From assembly GCA_027257055.1 (NCBI GenBank), contig JAPVLO010000153.1, forward strand, positions 6,324,001 through 6,388,000: a DNA stretch of 64,000 nt, in the 5' to 3' direction. The stretch is from Cephalopachus bancanus. Taxonomy: Eukaryota > Chordata > Mammalia > Primates > Tarsiidae. This document shows, piece after piece, positions 57,402 through 64,000 of this stretch. Positions within the stretch are counted from its first letter, which is position 1. Each line of letters opens with the position of its first letter. The notes beneath the pieces are model-generated. The model was not told the origin of the DNA and made no database searches. It saw nothing but the letters and a program-made list of their open reading frames with translations. The translations under genes and the position numbers were made by a program.

Positions 57402-60400
57402 GTGATTGCAAAAGTGAAAACACACACATATATCAACACCAAATAAAAAGAAAACAAACAAACAGCAACAACAACCATGACAAAACAAAGAACTTTATAT
57501 AAGCTTCATGACAGAGATAAACTCTTACATCTCAATAATCAACATGAATGTGAATAGACTAAATGCTCCACTGAAAAGACATAGAATGGAAAACTGGATA
57601 AAAAGGCACAACCCCACAATTTGCTGCCTCCAGGAAATACATCTCAATACAAAGAGCTCTCACAGACTCAAAGTTAGAGGATGGAAAATAAATTTTCAGG
57701 TGAACGAAACACAAAAGAAGACATGAGTCATGATCTTTATATCAGACAAAACAACCATTAAATTATCAACAATTTAAAATGATACAGGACACCATATAAT
57801 GATAAAAGGCTCAATCCATCAACAAGATATATATGCACCCAACATATATGCACCTAACATATATGTACCTAAACATATATGAACCCAACACAGGAGCACC
57901 AGCTTTTATAAAACAGCTACTAAATAAACTAAAAAAAGATATTGGCTATAACACTATCATATCTGGGGATCTAAATATCCCACTTACAACCCTAGATTAT
58001 AAAACTAGATAGATCTTCGAGGCAAAAAGTCAATTAAGGAGATCCAGAACCTTAATTTGATGCTTAACCAAATGGACTTAATAGATACCTATAGAACATT
58101 CCACCCAACAACTATAGAATATACATTCTACTCATCACCACATGGAACATACTCCAAGACTGATCACATCTTCAGCCATAAATCAAGTATACACAAATTT
58201 CATAAGATCAAAATACTTTCGTGCACCTTCTCAGACTACAGTGGAATAATAATAAATAGTAACACCAACAAAATTCCCCCCAAACCCACAAATACATGGA
58301 TTCTAAACAGCATGATGCTGAACAACTCCTGGGTCAACACAGAAATCAAAACAGAAATTAAAGATTCCTAGAAACAAATGAAGATGAAGAAACATCTTAC
58401 CAAAACCTCTAGGATGCCATGAAAACAGTACTGAGAGAGGAATTCATATTTGTAAACATCAAGAAAATGGAAGCATCACAAGTTAACAGCCTAACAAATT
58501 GCCTAAGGGAGCTGGAAAAAAAGACCACCAAAACTCTAACTTCAGCAGAAGATTCCAGATCACCAAAATAAAAGCCCAAATATGGGACATAGAAGACAAA
58601 AATATCATAGAAAAAAATCAACGAAACAAAAAATTGGTTCTTTGAAAGGGTAAACAAGATTGATGGATCTCTAGCCAGATTGACTAGGAAAAAGAGAGAA
58701 AAAGCCCAAATAAAACACAATCAGAAATGCAAAAGATCAAGTTACAACTGACCTTGAAGAAATATAAGATTATTAGAGATTACTATGTACACCTGTATGG
58801 AAACAAACTTGAAAACCTAAATGAAATGGAGAACTTTCTGATATCACATGGCCTCCCCAGGTTGAAACAAGAAGAAATTGAGAACCTAAATAAACCAATA
58901 ATAACCCAGGAAATTGACTTCATTATAACAAAACTACCTACAAAAAAAGTCCTGGACGAGAAAGCTTTCCAGTGGACTTCTACAAAGTCTACAATGAGCT
59001 GATACCAATCCTACTGAAAGTATGCCAGGCAATCAAGAAAGATGGAATTCTCCCCAAATTATTTTATGAAGCTAACATCACATTGATACCCAAACTGGGT
59101 GAAGATTCACCAAAGAAAGAGAATTACAGGCCAATATCCTTGATAAACTTGGATGTAAAAATTTTCAACAAGATTCTAGCAAGTCAGATCCAACAACACA
59201 TCTCAAAAATTATTCACCATGACCAAGTAGGCTTCATCCCCGGAATGCAGGGCTGGTTCAACATCTTCAAGACCATAAACTAATTAAATACATCAACAGA
59301 TGTAAACACAAGAACCACATGATTATATCATTAGATGCAGAAAAAACTTTTGATAAAATCCAGTATCCCTTCTTGATGAAAACTTTTGAACACCTAGGCA
59401 TAGATGGAACATACGTCAAAACAGTAAGAGCCATTTATGATAAACCCACAGCCAACATACTGCTAAACAGGCAGAAATTGGAATCATTTCCCCTGAAAAC
59501 TAGAACAAGACAAGGCTGCCCACTCTCACCCCTCCTGTTCAACATAGTATTGGAAGTCCTAGCTAGAGCAATCAGACAAGAGAAGGAAATCAAGGATATC
59601 CAAACAGGAAAAGAGGAAGTTAAGTTATCCCTCTTTGCAGACAACATGATCCTATACCTTGAAAACCTGAGAGACTCTGTCAAAAACCTTCTTGTACTGT
59701 TAAAGGACTTTAGCAAAGTCTCGGGGTATAAAATAAAATGCAAAAGACAGTCACCTTCTTATACATTAACAATAAATAGTGAACCAAATAAAAAGCACAA
59801 TCCCATTCACAATAATGACACACAAAAAAATGAAATACCTTGGCATCTTCCTAACCAGAGAATAAAATACTTTTACAATGAAAACTACAAAACACTGCTC
59901 AAATAAATCAAAAAAGGCACAAACAAATGGAAAAATATTCCATGCTGATGTACTGGAAGAATTAACACTGTTAAGATGTCCATCCTACTATAGGCAATCT
60001 ACAGGTTTAACACAATACCCATTAAATTACCAACATCATTCTTCTCAGACCTGGAAACAACAATACAGAAATTCATATGGAAACATAAAAGACCATGAAT
60101 AGCCAAAACAATCCTCAGCAAAAGAAACAAAGTGGGAGGTAGCACACATCCAGACTTCAAGTTCTACTATAAAGCTACAATAATCAAAACAGCCTGGTAT
60201 TGGTACAAGAACAGACATATAGAACAATGGAACAGGATAGAGATTCTGGAAGCAATACCTCAATTTCTCAAACAACTCATCTTCAACAAGCCTCTGCCAA
60301 TAGCCACTGGGGAGAGGAGAACCTGTTCAGTAAATGATGCTCGGAAAACTGGCTGACCACATGCAGGAGATTGAAACAGGACCCCTACATATTACAAAAA

Positions 60401-61593
60401 AACCCACAAAACACCTCTAAATGGATCAAAGACTTAAATGTAAAACCTCAAACTATAAGAATCCCAGAAGAAAATGTAGGAAACACCCTTACAGAAATTG
60501 GAATAGACAACCAATTCCTGATCAACTATCCAAAAGCAAATGCCATAAAAGATAAGATAGACAAGTGGGACCTCACCAAACTGAAAAGCTTCTGCAAAAC
60601 AAAGGAAACTATCAAGAGGGTGGGGAGACAGCCCACAGAATGGGAATATGTATTTGCCAACTGTAAATCTGACAAAGCCCTAACATCCAGGATCTATAAG
60701 AAACTCAAATATGCTGAAAGGAAAAAACAGCCCTATTAAAAAGTGGGCAAAATATATGAATAGACACTACTCAGAAGAAGACATATGAGTAGCCAACAGA
60801 TATATGAAAAAATGCCCAGCCTTACTAATCATCAAAGAAATGCAAATTAAAAGCACACTGAAATACCACCTAACACCAGTCAAGATGGCTATCATCAGTA
60901 ACTCAGAAAACAACAGATGCTGGAGAGGATGTGGGGAAAAGGAAACATTTCTACACTGTTGGTGGGAGTGTAAACTAGTATAACTCTGTGGAAAAAAATG
61001 TGGCGATTTCTAAAAATCGATCTTCCTTTCGACCTAGCAATCCCCCTTCTGGGAATATTCCCAGAGGAACTCAAATCACTCTATTTAAAAAATACCTGCA
61101 CACACATGTTTATTGCAGTATTATTCACAATAGCAAAAACATGGAACCAACCGTGCTGCCCATTGAAAGTGCACTGCATAAAGAAAATGTGGTACATGTA
61201 TATGAATGACTATTATGCAGCCACAAAGAAAAACAAAATTATGGATTTCGCAGCAACTTGGATGAATTTAGAGTCTATAATACTCAGTGATCTATCACAG
61301 AAACAAAGATTTGAGCACTACATGTTCTCACTCATAAGTTGGACCCTGAACATTTATCATGATACCGTAAGACAGGGATTGTCAGTAGCCTGGGACATGA
61401 CTTGCCGGGGGGTGGGGATAGAGAAGGCACACAACACCAATAATGGTACTGAAACTTTACCTGTACGATGACTACTTATGTACCTAACCCTGAATTGTGC
61501 TCCATATCTTTAAAATAAAAATAATAATGTAAAAAAAAAGTTACACTATACAAAAAATAAAGAAAAATAATAGTTACAACAAACAAACAAAAA
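57402..61593 (+). mobile_element. 5'-truncated L1 retrotransposon with broken ORF2
   Basis: The element begins about 105 bp before the ORF2 start and ends in a 3' UTR with GTACCTAACCCTGAATTGTGC and an A-rich tail. AGAATGCATT (57392-57401) and AGAATGGCATT (61594-61604) are its TSD. ORF2 order is complete in changing frames: endonuclease start at 57508 (keeps the Asn of NVN and Glu of QEIHL), reverse transcriptase 58727-59906, C-terminal part to about 61340. Stops and frameshifts occur throughout. Key residues are changed: SDYS at 58231-58242 where L1 has SDHS, and FADN at 59634-59645 where L1 has FADD. It is a dead copy. ORF1 and the 5' UTR are absent. Confidence 0.93.
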
Positions 61594-63240
61594 AGAATGG
61601 CATTTATAAACCAAGGTCTGAGTACTAGGTGTGCTTATTGTTATGTGTGTCATTGCTTATAGGACCTCTCAGTGGTGGTGCTCACACACATACACTGACA
61701 CATGAACACACAAACATGGACATATACTAATTTATTGAACTTTTTCTATGTATGTTTGTGTATAGAATCACAAATTTATTCTGATACTTCCAATTTACTC
61801 CAACACCACAGGATGTATTCTAGTCTTCTCCTTTTTTAAGACTACTTTCTCAAATAGTAAAAATCCTGGCTCTCATCCTCTACAGTTACTGATTTGTACG
61901 TGGCTTGGATATCACTATGAATGCAAACTTACTAACTAGAGTTTACTATGTTCATAGTTTTATTAGGTAAAAACTACATACAGCAATATTTAGAAATCTT
62001 AAGTGTACAGTTTGATGATTGTTTTTCCAAATGGATGTAACTATGTGATATGATTCTTGTCAAGATAAAGAATATTTCTATCACTCCAGTGAGTTTCTTT
62101 ATGTTCCTTCGTGGCCAATAAGTCTCTCCTTCAATACATACACTTCCAGGTAACTACTTTTCTAATTTTTTTTTACCACCTTAATTTAGTGATATAAAAT
62201 CCCAGTCATGAAGATATTCTACTAGATCCTTCTGGAAGCTTTACAGTGTTAGCTTTTATTGTTAGGTCTGTGATCTGTATTAAGTTGATTTTTATAAATG
62301 GTGAGACAGGAGTTGAAGGTTACTTTCTCTCTCATCCGTACATCCAGTTGTTTAAAAGTCTTTCCTTTTTTCTCATTGCATTGCTTTGGTGTCCATGTTG
62401 AAAATCAATTGATTGTATAAATGAATTTCTAGACTTTATTCTTTTCCATTGATAGCTGTCTGTCTTTATGTTACTGTCACACTGTCTTGATTACTGCCGC
62501 TTTATAGTAAGCCTTGAGATGAGATAGTGTAAGTCTTCCAACTTTTTCCTTGTTTTTTGTTTGGAAAGCAGGATTTATTGAGAGGACAGAAAAGCCCCCA
62601 CAGTAGGAGGGGACCCGAGGGGTTTGCCCTCCCTTGTTTTTTAAGTATGGTTACACTAGTGGTTTAAAAAATTTTTTCATATACACTTAGAATTATCTTG
62701 TCAGTATCTATAAAAATACCTGCAGAAATTGTAACTGGGATTGTTGTGAATCTGTAGATCAACTTGAGGAGAATAGACATAGAACAACATTGAGTTTCCT
62801 AATCCATGAATATAGCATGCCTCTCCATTTGTTTAGATACTTAATTTTATCTCAGCAACATTTTATAGTTTTGTGTGTAGAGAACTTGAACACGTCTGTT
62901 AATATATTCCTATGTATGTTATGTATTTTGACACAATTGTAAATTAACTTGTTTTTAAATTTTATTTTTGCTTGTTACTAGTATACAGAAATGCTATACA
63001 TTAGACTTTTTATACTGACTTTTCATCCTACAACCTTGAAAAAGTCACTTAATAGTTCTACTAGTAGTTTTGTAGATAGATTCCTTAAGATTTCCTTCTT
63101 AATATCTGTGATCAGAAATAGTTCTATTTCTTTTTTTTGTCTTTTTACCTTTTATTTCTTTTACTTGCCTTATTGCAGTGTCTGATTTCTTGATGAAGAT
63201 TGCATAAGGCTGATGTAAGATTGATACTTCCATTGTTTTT
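61594..63240 (-). repeat. L1M relic, second part
   Basis: Resumes the L1M 3' UTR, then runs into antisense ORF2 (TTCCAACTTTTTCC, GGGATTGTTGTGAATCTGTAGATC, CATGAATATAGCATGCCTCTCC, TTGCCTTATTGCAGTG). Confidence 0.75.
62559..62631 (-). repeat. Short retroposed 3' end (family R, copy B)
   Basis: 73 bp flanked by perfect CCTTGTTTTTT duplications (62548-62558 and 62632-62642); on the minus strand the target starts with A6 after TT, as expected for the L1 endonuclease. AATAAA lies at plus TTTATT 62574-62579, followed by TCCTGCTTTCC. Confidence 0.7.
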
Positions 63241-64000
63241 GATGAGTAGTTCATCATTATTCATATTATTGTTCTCCTTGAATTATATTCTATGTTATGT
63301 TCTCTATAGACAATAGCCCTTTGGGGGCAGAAAATGTGGCTGAAAATAATACTAAGTGGATAAAATTCTATTTTTTGTATAAGATTGATTCCCAAGAAAG
63401 TAGGATTTTAGAATATTCTATTTTTTTATTGTTTAAGTTTGGGTAGGGTTAGATGTTGAGACCAATATGGGGATGTTTGTGTGGAGAAAAGTACACAAAG
63501 ACTAAACTTAACTAGTTAAATTTACCAGGAGTTATTGTTTTTGCAATCTGCTTTTATTCTGTTTGGGTCATATGTTGTTTTTGAAATGTTTATGTCCTTG
63601 GAGAGGTTAGTGATGAGAACATGTTAAAAACTCTTAAAAAAAAAAACTCTCTGCAGTTCTTTAAATGCAATCACCTGTTGGCATGTGGTCAAGACATAAT
63701 TCACAATGAAATGTTTGTTCTCTGGGATTCCTCCACATCAAGCAGGCAAAAGTTTGTCTAGTCAGTTGCCTTTTCCAGAGGTTCTGATGGGAGACGTACT
63801 GTCTGTATTGTTTTAAGATGATGTACATCAAGGGTTAATTTCCTTGATCCTTGTTGGGGTCATGTGGTCAAGCCTATGCTGGGCATGGTGTTTTTCCTTC
63901 TTTACCCACCAACAAAAGCTACAAGACCCTGTTATTTTCTTTCTCCAGTGTTGGAACTAACCTTTTCTTCATTCCTCCATTCCCATGGTTGTTCTTGTCT
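63241..64000. other. Intergenic stretch without recognised features
   Basis: Nothing firm. The final part (63650-64000) is less AT-rich and could be an old LTR or unique DNA; I cannot tell. Confidence 0.4.

Overview
The window is a vertebrate, almost certainly strepsirrhine primate (lemur/loris) genome segment, in which one real protein-coding exon is visible. The primate call rests on dozens of Alu elements. None of them looks like human AluS/AluY. Most carry a distinct set of features (CTACAATAAATC after the left arm, GAGTTGGAGTCTCACTC at the right-arm end read in reverse, AGCCCAGCAGGTCGAGGC in the right arm), here called AluL-type. Several have perfect target-site duplications (TSDs), so they were active recently in this lineage. 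Older AluJ/FLAM/FRAM, MIR, L2 and L1M relics fill the background. No galago-type tRNA-Alu fusion was seen, so a lemuriform is favoured; this is inference.

Gene layout. The minus strand carries the 5' end of SLC1A3 (EAAT1/GLAST, the glial glutamate transporter): a probable untranslated exon 1 ending at 17872 with a GTAAGT donor, a 1.59 kb intron 1, then exon 2 (16285 down to 16011), which holds the start codon at 16191 and codes for the first 60 residues before a GTGAGT donor. Everything from 16010 down to 1 is intron 2; exon 3 is not in the window. From about 18.1 kb to 64 kb is upstream intergenic DNA with no further recognisable gene. The promoter lies in a 6.4 kb stretch (about 15.0-21.4 kb) with no Alu or L1.

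Repeat layout. 0-15 kb (intron 2): AluL, AluJ, L2, MIR and two very short L1 3' ends. 21.4-31 kb: dense Alus, including three stacked on one target sequence. 31-34 kb: L2 interrupted by an Alu, itself interrupted by a 726 bp solo LTR. 35-48 kb: L1M and L2 relics with nested Alus. 49.7-50.05 kb: CA/GA compound microsatellite. 51.7-54.74 kb: a broken hAT-type transposase-like coding relic split by four Alus. 55.5-56.2 kb: inverted Alus joined by a TA repeat. 56.3-63.2 kb: an L1M element (minus) split by a 4.2 kb younger L1 (plus) with dead ORF2 catalytic sites.

The least expected signal is a set of short retroposed 3' ends (1113-1260, about 3310-3405, 42103-42605, 56783-56850, 62559-62631). Each has a short inverted repeat or its remnant, then AATAAA, then an A-rich tail; several have TSDs. 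Two of them (1113-1260 and 42103-42605) are clearly related and show a compensatory base-pair change in the stem. Two others (56783-56850 and 62559-62631) are near-identical to each other. They look like 5'-truncated, L1-copied LTR (R-region) transcripts or a small SINE-like family.
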